A stretch of DNA of 36,579 nt from assembly GCA_019114415.1 (NCBI GenBank), contig DXFO01000059.1:1-36579 (forward strand), given 5' to 3'. The notes below the pieces were generated by a model, which was not told the DNA's origin, made no database searches, and worked only from the letters and a program-made list of their open reading frames with translations. The position numbers and the translations under genes were made by a program. The stretch is from Candidatus Gemmiger faecavium (lineage in GTDB: Bacteria > Bacillota > Clostridia > Oscillospirales > Ruminococcaceae). How positions within the stretch are numbered: position 1 is the stretch's first letter; every line of letters starts with the position of its first letter. Below, piece by piece: positions 36,248-36,579 of this stretch.

Positions 36248-36252
36248 AGCTT

Positions 36253-36579
36253 TTACTCCTTTTCAAGAATTGTGTTGATGGTTTCGGAACTTTTGAGTTT
36301 GTTTGAAAAATCAAGGTGGATATATAAATCCGCAGTGGTTTGATAAGTGCTGTGTCCCAGCCACTGCTGTACTTCCAACAACGGGACCCCAGAGGAAATC
36401 AAAATCCCGGCACAACTATGGCGCAGATCATGAAACCGTATCTTCCGAAGATTGTTTTTCTGCAAAAAAGACTGAAAGCGGCGGCTCAACTGATCGGGAC
36501 GGAAAGGCACACCGTTCTCGTCCAAGCAAAGCCAACCGTTTTCTCGCTGATACTGGCGTAACAGGGGCAGTATATTTTC
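36253..36579 (-). CDS. Tyrosine recombinase/integrase, C-terminal part (5' partial)
   Basis: The frame is open to the window edge; 108 residues of the catalytic domain are present. Box motifs: RKIRFHDLRHSCAG (His-x-x-Arg), PLLEVQQWLGHST (second His) and TTADLYIH with the nucleophile Tyr. The N-terminal arm-binding and core-binding domains and the first catalytic Arg lie outside. Typical of integrases of Tn916-like and phage elements. A TTG at 36525 is not the start because the frame continues upstream with related sequence (GWLCLDENGVPFRP). Confidence 0.92.
   Translation of the reverse strand, partial: ENILPLLRQYQRENGWLCLDENGVPFRPDQLSRRFQSFLQKNNLRKIRFHDLRHSCAGILISSGVPLLEVQQWLGHSTYQTTADLYIHLDFSNKLKSSETINTILEKE

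Larger units (their letters stand above)
34044..36579. mobile_element. Left end of an integrated element inserted in a sigma factor gene (partial)
   Basis: From the junction next to the sigma fragment (about 34044-34062) to the window edge. It carries a large serine recombinase, two small genes and a tyrosine integrase, all on the minus strand. Base composition is visibly lower in GC than in the neighbouring chromosomal genes. The exact attachment core cannot be set without the other end. Confidence 0.75.

Overview
The window reads as chromosomal DNA of a GC-rich, low-redundancy Firmicute of the Oscillospiraceae type (Faecalibacterium / Gemmiger / Subdoligranulum-like). This is inferred from gene content (type III glutamine synthetase beside a clostridial GSI and an ANTAR regulator, flavodiiron protein, DUF368/PopT transporter), strong Shine-Dalgarno sites, and compact genes ending in GC-rich hairpin terminators. 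No rRNA, tRNA or CRISPR was seen. The window opens inside metG and closes inside an integrase gene, so both end genes are partial.

Layout. 1-5.4 kb: metG (partial), a DMT exporter, a TatD hydrolase and a large polytopic membrane protein. 5.4-8.9 kb: a solitary 77-aa gene with its own promoter and terminator, then a TraX-family membrane protein with an OmpR-type response regulator and histidine kinase. 9.0-12.4 kb: a lipoprotein and a CYTH protein on the minus strand, then an RlmI-like rRNA methyltransferase divergent from the CYTH gene. 12.4-16.8 kb: nitrogen block (glnN type III, glnA type I, ANTAR antiterminator with a receiver lacking its Asp). 16.9-21.6 kb: pyrG, a PAP2-superfamily protein, a flavodiiron protein and a hotdog thioesterase, each with its own terminator. 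21.7-29.9 kb: a LacI-type regulator divergent from a catabolic operon (AtuA-like large and small proteins, class III CoA-transferase, aconitase X large and small subunits, SLC13 permease, small methyltransferase). 30-33.7 kb, minus strand: XpaC-like protein, SGNH hydrolase and PopT, an envelope-related group. 33.9-36.6 kb, minus strand: the last 45 codons of a SigK-like sigma factor cut off by a mobile element carrying a large serine recombinase, two small proteins and a tyrosine integrase (partial).

Two points stand out. First, the sigma-factor remnant directly abutting a large serine recombinase looks like one end of a skin-like sigK intervening element; the other half of the sigma gene should lie beyond the right edge. 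Second, the 23.1-29.2 kb operon combines uptake, CoA transfer, an AtuA-type enzyme split in two and a two-subunit aconitase X in a set I do not recognise as a characterised pathway. It has a clear promoter overlaid by CG-centred operator-like sites and a long, nested inverted-repeat leader before the permease.
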